Positions 7,234-14,737 of a stretch of DNA of 16,285 bases are shown here, piece by piece. Source of the DNA: a bacterium (GTDB taxonomy: Bacteria; Armatimonadota; Fimbriimonadia; Fimbriimonadales; JBAXQP01); assembly GCA_037131655.1 (NCBI GenBank), contig JBAXQP010000018.1, positions 1 through 16,285 on the forward strand, written 5' to 3'. The notes under the pieces were generated by a model, which was given only the letters and a program-made list of their open reading frames with translations, ran no database searches and was not told the origin of the DNA. How positions within the stretch are numbered: position 1 is the stretch's first letter; each line of letters begins with the position of its first letter. The position numbers and the translations under genes are program-made.

Positions 7234-8481
7234 TTACTTCAAATTAAACAACTTCGTAAGGTCTGCTATGTAGATGCTTTTGGATTTGATGTAGGCTAAG
7301 CGTGTTCCGTCTAGGGACCAGGCCAAGCGAGTTTCGTAAAGGGCTGTTTGTTCCCATGTGTCATCAATGGCGCCGTCCTTTGGACCTAAATCTTGGTCAA
7401 CAAGTTGGCAGGTTTTATTGGTGCGAATGGCTGCCGCCCAATCAATTGAGACTGATGCCATGCCGGGGAGAGCGACATGAATGACATCAATCGTTATAGC
7501 ATCCCCTTCACTATTGGGATTAAAAGACTGTTCTTGAGTAGCCCAGGCGGCGGCTTTCCTATATGGGTTTGCGGTAAAGCTGCCGAGGCGAGTTTCGCTT
7601 GCGCCATCGGATGAAAGACCCAATAACCCTTCAGTTGATAGTCGGACTAAAGTGGGTTGCTTTTCGTCATAGTCAATCGCAAGCAGCATCGAGCCAAGTT
7701 CTGCCTCATTAGGATCGTTCGAATAAGAAGCTTGGATTAATCCGTATGTTTGTCCAACATCATTAATATAAACATCAGCATCGATAAAATAAAGCCCTTC
7801 GGCAACGATGCCGTTGGTGTATTCGGGGAACCCAAGCGTTTGAACTTCCTCTCCGGCAAAATCGAAAACATGACAGGGAGTAAGTTGGGCAAGGCTATCC
7901 CCATCAGCGGTTGAGGCGAAATAGACCCGCTCTACCAGCGCTGCATTAATCTCTTCCTTAGAAGCTTTCGTAGCCAGTCCACTATCAAAGTCGATACGAA
8001 ATGCTTTTTGGGCGATTGCCAGGTCGAGAGTGTTCTTGCCGATTGTACGGGTACGGGCTGCTATTTGAGCAATAAAAAGTTTTCCACCCGGCATGATGAA
8101 CAATTCGATTGTTGCATCGCCATCCAATAAATCCGAAGATAGAGCGACTCGTTTGCTCCATGAGCCGGTTGTCAGATCTAACCGAGTAAGGTTGATAACT
8201 TTTCCATCGGGGCTGATTGTGAGGGATGCAAGATGATTTTTATCAAGCCACTTAAGAGAGGCAACCGACTCTTTTGCATCAGGAAGAGCTGCAGATTTTG
8301 TTACAGGAGCCAGTTCGCGGTCGAGGGTTGATTGCGCGGCTGCAATGCGCATTCGGGCAAAATGAGTATATCCTGAATCGGGCAAACTGGAATTCTTCAG
8401 CGGATCGGGGTTAGATTTATGACCGCATCCCATAATCAGTAAAATTAACGGCATCCACACCCAACTCATACGTCTATACAT
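7234..8481 (-). CDS. Lipoprotein with C-terminal PD40/TolB-like propeller segments, function unknown
   Basis: Unrecognised 415-aa protein, probably anchored to the membrane by a lipid. The N-terminal signal segment ends in LLIMGCGHKSN, with Cys19 as the likely lipidated residue; Met at -2 makes the lipobox slightly unusual. Two stretches resemble WD40-like beta-propeller (PD40) blades: SLKWLDKNHLASLTISPDGK early on, and LAWSLDGTRLAYIKSKSIYI at the C-terminus. The middle is rich in beta-strand-like sequence and acidic residues (SNDPNEAELGS). A substrate-free structural or sensing role in the envelope is likely but unproven. ATG 8481 is preferred because AAGGA lies 9 nt upstream; TTG at 8487 would be only 3 nt from it. 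It diverges from the plus-strand lipoprotein at 8611. Confidence 0.72.
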   Translation of the reverse strand: MYRRMSWVWMPLILLIMGCGHKSNPDPLKNSSLPDSGYTHFARMRIAAAQSTLDRELAPVTKSAALPDAKESVASLKWLDKNHLASLTISPDGKVINLTRLDLTTGSWSKRVALSSDLLDGDATIELFIMPGGKLFIAQIAARTRTIGKNTLDLAIAQKAFRIDFDSGLATKASKEEINAALVERVYFASTADGDSLAQLTPCHVFDFAGEEVQTLGFPEYTNGIVAEGLYFIDADVYINDVGQTYGLIQASYSNDPNEAELGSMLLAIDYDEKQPTLVRLSTEGLLGLSSDGASETRLGSFTANPYRKAAAWATQEQSFNPNSEGDAITIDVIHVALPGMASVSIDWAAAIRTNKTCQLVDQDLGPKDGAIDDTWEQTALYETRLAWSLDGTRLAYIKSKSIYIADLTKLFNLK

Positions 8482-8524
8482 AAGCAAAAGTCCTTGCGAG
8501 GCTCAATATCAAAGCGTTACCTTT

Positions 8525-8553
8525 ATTCTGACAGGTAAAGTGTGGTATTACAA
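8525..8553 (-). promoter_or_regulatory. Possible promoter for the 7234-8481 lipoprotein
   Basis: Minus-strand TTGTAA (8553-8548), 17-nt spacer and CAGAAT (8530-8525) preceded by TGT. Both boxes are imperfect. A plus-strand candidate (CTGACA at 8528, TACAAT at 8549, 15-nt spacer) overlaps it, so the 130-nt divergent gap may hold two overlapping promoters. Confidence 0.35.
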
Positions 8554-8610
8554 TACAGCTTCTTAGATGGTTCTTAAGTTCAGTGATCGGAAGGTGGAGG
8601 TCCTTATTTG

Positions 8611-9378
8611 ATGCATAAATTATGGGTTTTGTTTGTTATTATATCAATCTCCCTCCTCGTTGGTTGTGGCGGCGGCGGTGGAGGTGGTGGTGGCGGCGGT
8701 GGTACCCCAACAGTACAAAGTGTCACCATTGCAGCAACCCCAAGCGCTACCGTTTACGCGACTGGAGCTGCCGCACAATTTACGGCAACCGTACATATGT
8801 CCGATGGGTCAACTTTAACCAATCCTGTGATAGGGTGGGCAGTTGATTCTGCGGCAGGTACGATAAATTCGAGTTCAGGCAGCTTTACTGCTACAAATAA
8901 TTTGCAGGGCAGCCTTTCGCAAGTCGGAGTAGTGACAGCCACTTATCTAGGGGTGACAGGGAAGTCCCTTGTTACTGTGACCAACAGCTCGTTTATTATA
9001 ATCACTGGGACAGTTAGAGATGAGTTGGGTTCTGCACTGTCAGGCGTGAAGCTCATCTTTGTGAATTCAAGCGGTAAGATAACCGGTGGTGCCTTGTCCG
9101 GTTCTAACGGCCTCTTCCAAGTTCCTGTCGTTAGTGGTACGGCTTACCTTTATGTTGGTTCAAAGCCTGATACCGTGCATTGGGAATTTAAATACTCACT
9201 TCGCGGCAATAAAAACTATCAACCAACTGCCAACTGCTGGATGGCGATTATTAACGATCTGGGACAGCCTGTGATAAATCCTGTTACAGGTGGCGATATA
9301 GGCATCCTTTCGTTCTACCTATACAAAGACGGATTCCCAACGCAAATTCCTGAAGACTGCGATTATCCCTCAAACTAA
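8611..9378 (+). CDS. Lipoprotein with polyglycine tract, Ig-like and carboxypeptidase-regulatory-like domains
   Basis: A 255-aa predicted surface or periplasmic lipoprotein. A signal segment ends in SLLVGC, with Cys19 for lipidation, followed directly by 12 glycines (20-31). Residues about 36-127 resemble a bacterial Ig-like domain (VTIAATPSATVYATGAAAQF, then GVVTATYLGVTGKSLVTVT). Residues about 132-185 (ITGTVRDELGSALSGVKLIF, then GSNGLFQVPVVSGTAYLYV) match the carboxypeptidase-regulatory-like / CNA-B-like fold. The C-terminal 70 residues (NCWMAIINDLGQPVINPVTG) are not recognised; two cysteines there could pair. ATG at 8611 has GGAGG 10 nt upstream; TTG 8608 at 7 nt is also possible. It is a single-gene unit ending at a strong terminator. 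A role in adhesion or surface structure is a guess. Confidence 0.8.
   Translation: MHKLWVLFVIISISLLVGCGGGGGGGGGGGGTPTVQSVTIAATPSATVYATGAAAQFTATVHMSDGSTLTNPVIGWAVDSAAGTINSSSGSFTATNNLQGSLSQVGVVTATYLGVTGKSLVTVTNSSFIIITGTVRDELGSALSGVKLIFVNSSGKITGGALSGSNGLFQVPVVSGTAYLYVGSKPDTVHWEFKYSLRGNKNYQPTANCWMAIINDLGQPVINPVTGGDIGILSFYLYKDGFPTQIPEDCDYPSN
8668..8703 (+). repeat. GGN codon run encoding 12 consecutive glycines
   Basis: Thirty-six bases of GGC, GGT and GGA codons directly after the lipid-anchor cysteine codon. Such runs are flexible spacers in lipoproteins and may vary in length by slippage. Confidence 0.85.
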
Positions 9379-9379
9379 T

Positions 9380-9422
9380 AACAAAAAGACCTCCCCTGGC
9401 TTACAGGGGAGGTCTTTTTGTT
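9380..9422. terminator. Strong bidirectional intrinsic terminator
   Basis: A perfect 19-bp stem (A-rich flank, GACCTCCCCTG pairing with CAGGGGAGGTC, T-rich flank) closes a 5-nt loop. It lies 1 nt after the plus-strand lipoprotein stop and 65 nt beyond the end of the minus-strand transporter gene, so it can end both convergent transcripts. Confidence 0.93.
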
Positions 9423-9487
9423 TGTTGAGTAGTTAAGGTTCAGGTGATAAGATTTTGGAATTAGTGTTCCGAAATCTGTAAAACGCA

Positions 9488-11119
9488 CTACCTACTCAAT
9501 ATTTGCAACATAAGTTGGGCAAAGATGATTTTGGCGATTAGGGCTACGGGGTAGGCGGCGGCGTAGGAGAGAGTAATTAACTCTGAGTTAGCTTGATTGG
9601 ACGCTGCCGCTAGGGCGGGGGGATTAGTCATACCGGCAGACGTGACGCCCATCGTTGCTAAAACGTTGAACTTGCGCCATACAGCCATGATTAATAAAGC
9701 GGTTAACCAGGCGCTCACTGTTATCGCAGCACTTATTAGAAGCAGTGTTGCGCCGGAAGAACGAACTACCTCAACAAAATGCTGACCGGCCGTCGTTCCT
9801 GCGCCTGCTAGAAACATCGTTAAACCAATATCACGGGCGAAAACATTCGCTGCAGGAGGCACATATACACGAAGAGGTCCGATGCGGCCAAAATGTCCCA
9901 TCAAGAGAGCAACGATAAACGAGCCACCGGCAGCTCCGAGTTTGATTGTGCCAGTGGGAAAGTGAATCTGTATTGAACCTAATGCTATTCCAAGCGCAAG
10001 GCCTAAAGCGAGCGATAGAAGATTCGTTTCCTCAAGACGCCTTTCCTCGGCTCCAGCCCATTTTGCAAAATTATCCACATCTGTAGTCAAACCAACAGCA
10101 CGCACGTTATCGCCAACTTCAAGAACGAAGCATCCGCTAGGCGTGACTTCAATCCCTTGCCGCCTGACACGAGTGATAACTACCCCTAAGTTTTCCCACA
10201 CCTTCAATGTTTGAAGCGCCTTACCTTCAACTTCGCTGGAAGTGATATCGATATCTCGTGATACCAGATCAGGATTAATATCCATGGTAGCGCTGGTTTC
10301 CGGACCGATTAAAATGCTTAACTTATCAAGCTCAGGCGTAGGGCCAACTGCCATCAAGATATCCCCCAATTCCAACAGCGTAGAAGGGGTAAGCGGAAAC
10401 ACTTTACTACCACGCCGAATTCGCGATATATTCACATCGATCATGCGGTCGACATTGACTTCATGCATAGTCTTTCCAACGACAGCGGGATTGGCAACCT
10501 CGAATTGAGACGATCTAATTTGGGGGGTTAAGTGATAGCTATCTGTCTCCCACTTTTCAGCATCAATCTTGGCGTTTCGTCCTAATAGCTTGGGCATGAT
10601 TTGAATTAATAGCACTGTTCCCAACATGCTGAAGGGATAGGCGATACCATATCCTACTGAAATAGCCCCCTGAGCGGCGGTAGAAGCTGAAGTCTTGTTG
10701 AGAAGGTCGATACCTGCAGCAAGCGCAGGAGTACAGGTGGTCGCTCCTGTAAAAAGTCCAGTCGCTAAAGCGTAATCAAGATGATAACTCCGAGCCAACG
10801 CAATCGTAACCCCCGCAGCCACAGAAGAAATGGCTAATGCGATAGCGCCATATTGCCATCCGGTTTGTCGAATTAGCCTTAAAAACCGAGGACCTACTTG
10901 TAACCCGACTGCATAGACAAACAAAAGAAGACCGACATCACGGATAATCGTTGGCACTATCAATTGATAGTGCCCAAAAACCATTCCGGCAAATAGAACG
11001 CCTGACGCTCCAAGTGAAAATCCACGAAATCGCAGTTTGCCAACAAATAAACCAATAGTAATAATGGCAAACAGAGTTAAAGCCTGCTCAGATAGAAGCG
11101 CACGAATCGATTCGGCCAA
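9488..11119 (-). CDS. AspT/YidE/YbjL-family transporter with two RCK_C (TrkA-C) domains
   Basis: A 543-aa inner-membrane transporter-like protein of the aspartate-alanine antiporter (AspT) / YidE / YbjL family. The membrane part is a two-fold repeat: a first half (about 12-178) with TGATTCTPALAAG and SVGYGIAYPFSMLG, and a second half (about 365-540) with MGVTSAGMTNPPALAAA and YAAAYPVALIAK. Between them lie two RCK_C domains, about 203-272 (FEVANPAVVGKTMHE) and 292-358 (SSEVEGKALQTLKVW), which bind regulatory ligands in relatives. Length matches the family (about 550). The start is TTG at 11119, supported by AAAGGAG 5 nt upstream. The substrate is unknown. The ancestral neighbour was apparently the Kdo-transferase gene, now 2.2 kb away because of the insertion described below. 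Confidence 0.88.
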   Translation of the reverse strand: MAESIRALLSEQALTLFAIITIGLFVGKLRFRGFSLGASGVLFAGMVFGHYQLIVPTIIRDVGLLLFVYAVGLQVGPRFLRLIRQTGWQYGAIALAISSVAAGVTIALARSYHLDYALATGLFTGATTCTPALAAGIDLLNKTSASTAAQGAISVGYGIAYPFSMLGTVLLIQIMPKLLGRNAKIDAEKWETDSYHLTPQIRSSQFEVANPAVVGKTMHEVNVDRMIDVNISRIRRGSKVFPLTPSTLLELGDILMAVGPTPELDKLSILIGPETSATMDINPDLVSRDIDITSSEVEGKALQTLKVWENLGVVITRVRRQGIEVTPSGCFVLEVGDNVRAVGLTTDVDNFAKWAGAEERRLEETNLLSLALGLALGIALGSIQIHFPTGTIKLGAAGGSFIVALLMGHFGRIGPLRVYVPPAANVFARDIGLTMFLAGAGTTAGQHFVEVVRSSGATLLLISAAITVSAWLTALLIMAVWRKFNVLATMGVTSAGMTNPPALAAASNQANSELITLSYAAAYPVALIAKIIFAQLMLQILSR

Positions 11120-11291
11120 TGAAACTCCTTTCTAATTAACCAATTGGCATAAGAATACCCTTTTAGTCCAAAATAGCCTTGTATAGATCGCCAAACACGT
11201 TACTATAACGCTCGATTAACTCCGCTGATTTTTGTTTAATAGTAGTGATCATGTCCTTATTATCGGTAAATTCAAGCCAAGCTAAAGCTAG
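10937..11291. repeat. Direct repeat, copy A (transporter 5' end plus kdtA 3' tail)
   Basis: Matches copy B (13126-13480) at a constant offset of 2189 bp. Positions 11001-11241 (241 nt) are identical. On the transporter side identity falls: 2 mismatches in 10971-11000, 6 in 10951-10970, and poor matching beyond. On the kdtA side there are 7 mismatches in 11242-11291, then homology stops. It contains the ribosome-binding site and first codons of the intact transporter gene and a 3' fragment of the Kdo-transferase gene. Confidence 0.95.
11163..11291 (-). pseudogene. 3' fragment of the Kdo-transferase (kdtA-like) gene
   Basis: The last 43 codons (counting the TAA) of the gene at 13352-14725 are repeated here, reading LALAWLEFTDNKDM and then a stretch identical to the intact C-terminus (KQKSAELIERYSNVFGDLY). 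The five replaced residues relative to the intact copy are F/L, D/Y, I/T, T/A and T/D. No start or upstream coding sequence belongs to it. It is a relic of the duplication. Confidence 0.9.
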
Positions 11292-11338
11292 TGCTAAATC
11301 GCATAAATTCAGGATAGTATTGCGAAATTGCGATCATT

Positions 11339-11690
11339 TTACTTTTTTTTACGCCAGACAAACGGTTTGGCAGTATGCTTCAATGAACGCTTCGATCGCT
11401 ACGCGCAGTTCCACAGTGGAACGAAAACTTGTCCTACGCAGAGACTTGTGTGTAAGTATTCCAAACCAACATTCCACAAGATCGAGCTAACTGGCGGAGG
11501 TTGGCGTGTAATGAAAGCTCACCTCTGGATGCGCGGCCAGCCATGCGGCACATTTATTGTAAATACAGTAATTGTCCATGATGACATGAATCTCCGTCGC
11601 CGACGGCAGTTCTGTCAGTACTTGATCCATGAACGCCAGTAAGTCAATTCGAGACCATGTCCCATTACACCACACTTCCTAAGGCTTATG
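11339..11690 (-). pseudogene. IS630-family transposase remnant (C-terminal third, broken)
   Basis: The conceptual translation from about 11675 contains MDNYCIYNKCAAWLAAHPEV, FHYTPTSAS, then LVECWFGILTHKSLRR and FRSTVELRVAIEAFIEAY. This is the C-terminal DDE part of IS630/Tc1-mariner-like transposases (typical DNYxTHK, HFTPTSASWLNQVE, LRRGSF). Two lesions are visible. TAG at 11489-11487 replaces the conserved Trp codon of SASWLN. Near 11365 the frame slips, so the usual KPFVWRK end is found in another frame as PFVWRKKK. The N-terminal two thirds and upstream inverted repeat are missing, and an in-frame stop lies at the upstream edge. It cannot encode an active enzyme. No terminal inverted repeats were identified. 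Confidence 0.85.
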
Positions 11691-11725
11691 TAATTAAGCA
11701 CTAGTCTTCCAAATACCGCCAGCTC

Positions 11726-13099
11726 CTACCAATAATAGAATCCGAGTATTTGCAGAAGTAATGTATGTAATATAACCCATATCGCCAAAGTTCTGAAATT
11801 ATTAGGCGTCACAATTCTCTTGACAGAAGGAGCGATGGTCAAAATGATGAAGGGAAGAATAAAAAGACAAGCACGTCCAGTCTCACCAGTGCGGTAAGCA
11901 CCAGTAAGAAAGACCATTATTAGCACTGATATTCCTATCTTACCTAACCTCATCCAGTAGCGTTCGGTTGTACTCCCATCTCGCATGGTAAAACCCATCC
12001 AGAGAAAGTATGTGATGGCGGGCCCAATGAAGTATATGATGTCACCGATATTCTCAAGTCGGGTTGTTAGATACGAACCAGGTTGAGAAAATAACATGAA
12101 TCCGCCTGGGTTCTCAAAGTGGTTGGCAATTTGGAAGCTTTGAAGGTAATTAAAGCCGAAACCCCAGTACATAGCTATCAACGCTAGAATTGTTAGAGCG
12201 CAAGTAGCCACAGCTTCCCCTATTCGCCGGTATCTCTCCCAAGTAAGCCATAATATCACAGGAACATAGAAAAGTGCCCCAAAGGTCATCATCATTAGAG
12301 CCCACAGAAAAAAAGCTGAAGTAAGAATACGATAACTTTTTGATGAGTGATGGATGGATAGCAGGAGCGCAATCCCTAAAGTGCAGATAATCGCATCGAT
12401 AGAAAAGAGGTAGTAAATCTGAATGGCAGCCATTGTTGCGTAAAGCATAGTCAACATTCGTGAGTTAACGGAGTCCATGGATAGACGCCGAAGCAGTAAA
12501 TACATCAATGTGCAGGCTAGTGCCAGGTTAAGGGTACCGAACAGAGCAGAGATGAGAATGGGTGATTGGAGCAGCATCCGCGCAAACTTCATTGCCAGTA
12601 ATGGGCCGGGCGGATGGCTTCTCGAATGCATTCCAAAGGCTGGCTGCATTTTCGTATAGTCAGCCAGCACGATTGCGCTTGACGGAAGCTGAACAGCATC
12701 ATCATAGTAATGGGTCTCACCCTGGCGAATAGATACCAAAGGAGCCTCATAACCCCAGCTTATACCTTTGGTCGCGTTCCCTAGTAGCAGGAGGAGCACG
12801 GCGAAGCAAACTATATTGCGCAATCCCCAGACAATCTTAGATCCTTTCCACCAGAAGTAGCTTGCGAGGCAAACGCATGCAACAGCAGTGAAAACCCCTA
12901 ACCCGCGCGAAGGAAGTTCAAAAGCCCCTTCGCTTACGGGCCAGCCAGTAGGAATGTTAAGCGAAGGACACTGCTTGCGAATAAAATGCATGACCTGGTT
13001 CAATATTACTAGCACCAGTATATAAATCAAGGTAGCATTTCTCAATTTTCCAGACAGATTCCCTTGTAAGTAAAAACGACTTCGATTACGTATCAGCAT
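11726..13099 (-). CDS. Polytopic membrane protein, possible GT-C-type glycosyltransferase
   Basis: A 457-aa inner-membrane protein with about nine to eleven hydrophobic segments, for example 22-40, 66-84, 94-108, 183-203, 216-248, 260-286, 296-312, 350-371, 386-400, 408-423 and 436-454. An extracytoplasmic-looking loop carries YYDDAVQLPS (131-140) and HSRSHPPGPLL (158-168). Acidic pairs plus a His-Pro motif in such loops are typical of lipid-phosphosugar-using GT-C glycosyltransferases, and a late loop holds YRTGETGRA (402-410). Family assignment is inference. ATG at 13099 has GGAG 7 nt upstream and begins 26 nt after the truncated transporter frame ends. It is the only intact gene of the inserted block and may be transcribed by read-through from dprA-like and kdtA-like genes; envelope glycan work would fit beside a Kdo transferase. 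Confidence 0.6.
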   Translation of the reverse strand: MLIRNRSRFYLQGNLSGKLRNATLIYILVLVILNQVMHFIRKQCPSLNIPTGWPVSEGAFELPSRGLGVFTAVACVCLASYFWWKGSKIVWGLRNIVCFAVLLLLLGNATKGISWGYEAPLVSIRQGETHYYDDAVQLPSSAIVLADYTKMQPAFGMHSRSHPPGPLLAMKFARMLLQSPILISALFGTLNLALACTLMYLLLRRLSMDSVNSRMLTMLYATMAAIQIYYLFSIDAIICTLGIALLLSIHHSSKSYRILTSAFFLWALMMMTFGALFYVPVILWLTWERYRRIGEAVATCALTILALIAMYWGFGFNYLQSFQIANHFENPGGFMLFSQPGSYLTTRLENIGDIIYFIGPAITYFLWMGFTMRDGSTTERYWMRLGKIGISVLIMVFLTGAYRTGETGRACLFILPFIILTIAPSVKRIVTPNNFRTLAIWVILHTLLLQILGFYYW

Positions 13100-13125
13100 G
13101 TTATATCTCCAATCAAATATCTAAG

Positions 13126-13308
13126 CTATTTTATACATGTTGGTAGTATTAACTTATTGTGCCCAAAAATCATTCCGGCAAATAGAACACCTGACGCTCC
13201 AAGTGAAAATCCACGAAATCGCAGTTTGCCAACAAATAAACCAATAGTAATAATGGCAAACAGAGTTAAAGCCTGCTCAGATAGAAGCGCACGAATCGAT
13301 TCGGCCAA
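13126..13308 (-). pseudogene. Truncated 5' copy of the AspT-type transporter gene (60 codons)
   Basis: The same TTG start and AAAGGAG site as the intact gene, with the first 45 codons identical in protein sequence. The copy then diverges (MIFGHNKLILPTCIK against MVFGHYQLIVPTIIR) and stops at TAG. Several differences are conservative (V/I, Q/K, V/L, R/K). It retains translation signals and one hydrophobic segment (about 13-27), so a 60-aa peptide could be made, but it lacks the transporter core. Its natural reading is a duplication relic. Confidence 0.9.
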
Positions 13309-13480
13309 TGAAACTCCTTTCTAATTAACCAATTGGCATAAGAATACCCTTTTAGTCCAAAATAGCCTTGTATAGATCGCCAAACACGTTACTATAACGC
13401 TCGATTAACTCCGCTGATTTTTGTTTAATATCAGCGGTCATGTACTTATTATCGGTTAACTCAAGCCAAGCTAAAGCTAG
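13126..13480. repeat. Direct repeat, copy B (transporter 5' fragment plus intact kdtA 3' end)
   Basis: Partner of copy A (10937-11291), offset 2189 bp, same orientation, identical over 13190-13430. Here the kdtA side continues into the full gene, while the transporter side ends at a stop and the inserted block. Confidence 0.95.
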
Positions 13481-14725
13481 CTCATCAGCATTTCGGCAAA
13501 TTGACATAATGCCCGCATCCATGCAAGCTTCGACCGCAGCCTCTTGTTGGCTATAGATTGGCCCCATCGTTATAGGCGCTCCCCAAAGGAGAGCTTCAAC
13601 TGGTGAGTGCCCCCCTATAGTCAGGTTAAAGCTGCCGCCAATGAACGCTACTGTAGCGATGGAATAAAGTTCACGTAACTCACCCACTGTGTCCAAGACA
13701 ACGACGCTATGCTTGGCACCCTCCTGACCCAAAGCTGAGCGTAAATCATATTCAATTCCGTCTTGTTTTAATACCCAATCTATGGATGGCTTACGCTGAA
13801 GGAACCGCGGAGCAATTATTAACAGGGCATCAGGTTTATGAACCGCAAATTGTTTGAACGCATATATAACTTCAGGCTCATCGAAAGGATGAGTGCATGC
13901 AGCTACAATAATTGGTCTGTCACTTCCGCTTACAAGATTAATCCATTTATTCCGAATATCCGCTTTCTGGCAATCGGATATTGGCTGGGTTGCTAAAGAA
14001 GGGCCGCTTATAATCACTCTATTTTCAGAGATTCCTAAGGCGATTAAACGGTCGCGATATGTAGAAGTTTGTGCCCAATAGCAGCTAACGAGTCTGTGCC
14101 GCCATCGATCCGATTTCCTCTTGAATTCACGGTTAAAATCTCGTTCAGATAGATAATAATTCAATACGGCTGTCTTTACACCGAAAAGTCTTGCCCAAAA
14201 CAGCAAATGATAATTGTCTGCAAACTCGATAAATAGAATCGCCTTTGGTCGCCAACGCATTAACATGATGAGCGCTGAGAGGGGATTATTGAAGGGTGCG
14301 TAACCAATCGGATAGGGTTTCTCAGCCTTTACTGCCATTTGATGTGAGCCTGTAAATTGCGTGAGAACAGCAATATCGCTTTGACAAGCATTAAATATCT
14401 CATCAGCCGCAACCAAAGCTGTTCGTGTCTCTCCAATCATGCTGCTATGAATTAAAATCCAGTCCCCTTTATGACTTGGCTTCGAGCCTCCAAAAAGTCT
14501 TCGGAAAATTATCCCGTAATACTCACGCTTTTTGGCTCTTAACGTGCTGCGGATAATAATATAGGGAAACACAACCAACTGAAACAAAGAGTAAAAGAGA
14601 TATCCGGCAAGAGCTAACATGACGACTTTGAAGCGTAAAGAATTAGGTTCGTCTAAGCGTTGTGGGCTTACCAATATTTGTTTTTGTGGTTCTCTATCAG
14701 CGTTCAATAGCTCCTGCACAGGCAA
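13352..14725 (-). CDS. Kdo transferase-like glycosyltransferase (GT30, KdtA/WaaA-like), divergent
   Basis: A 457-aa membrane-anchored protein resembling WaaA/KdtA, which transfers Kdo from CMP-Kdo to lipid A precursor at the cytoplasmic face. Matches: an N-terminal membrane helix (about 35-58); IHSSMIGET with Glu99 in the place of the family catalytic glutamate; ACTHPFDEPEV (276-286, usual STHPGEE); and VLDTVGELRELYSIATVAFI followed by GGHSPVEALLWGAPITMGP, the CMP-Kdo-site signature. Departures: the usual ETELWPN stretch reads FIEFADNYH, and PRHPER reads PRFLQRK. It also has about 35 residues before the membrane helix. The start is uncertain. TTG at 14725 is only 3 nt from GAGG, while GTG at 14719 is 9 nt away and may be the true start. 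It begins 12-18 nt after the DprA-like gene. Some LPS-like Kdo chemistry is probable, with the exact acceptor unproven. Confidence 0.78.
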   Translation of the reverse strand: MPVQELLNADREPQKQILVSPQRLDEPNSLRFKVVMLALAGYLFYSLFQLVVFPYIIIRSTLRAKKREYYGIIFRRLFGGSKPSHKGDWILIHSSMIGETRTALVAADEIFNACQSDIAVLTQFTGSHQMAVKAEKPYPIGYAPFNNPLSALIMLMRWRPKAILFIEFADNYHLLFWARLFGVKTAVLNYYLSERDFNREFKRKSDRWRHRLVSCYWAQTSTYRDRLIALGISENRVIISGPSLATQPISDCQKADIRNKWINLVSGSDRPIIVAACTHPFDEPEVIYAFKQFAVHKPDALLIIAPRFLQRKPSIDWVLKQDGIEYDLRSALGQEGAKHSVVVLDTVGELRELYSIATVAFIGGSFNLTIGGHSPVEALLWGAPITMGPIYSQQEAAVEACMDAGIMSICRNADELALAWLELTDNKYMTADIKQKSAELIERYSNVFGDLYKAILD

Positions 14726-14737
14726 TTTCCTCGCTTT

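Larger units (their letters stand above)
11292..13125. other. Inserted block between the two direct repeats
   Basis: About 1.8 kb bounded by the repeat copies. It holds an intact membrane protein gene (11726-13099), a decayed IS630-family transposase fragment (about 11339-11690) and short spacers without other recognisable content. Because each repeat copy contains the kdtA end joined to the transporter start, the ancestral order was kdtA followed by the transporter gene, with this block added later. Confidence 0.8.

Noticed and set aside
8622..8846. Arg/Trp-rich open frame overlapping the polyglycine lipoprotein
   Set aside because: An out-of-frame translation of the GGN codon run; the lipoprotein frame has signal peptide, lipobox and domains.
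11245..11642. Plus-strand open frames of 81 and 104 codons in the region between repeats
   Set aside because: They run antisense to the IS630 transposase remnant and the kdtA fragment, have no homology-like motifs, and change frame with the lesions.
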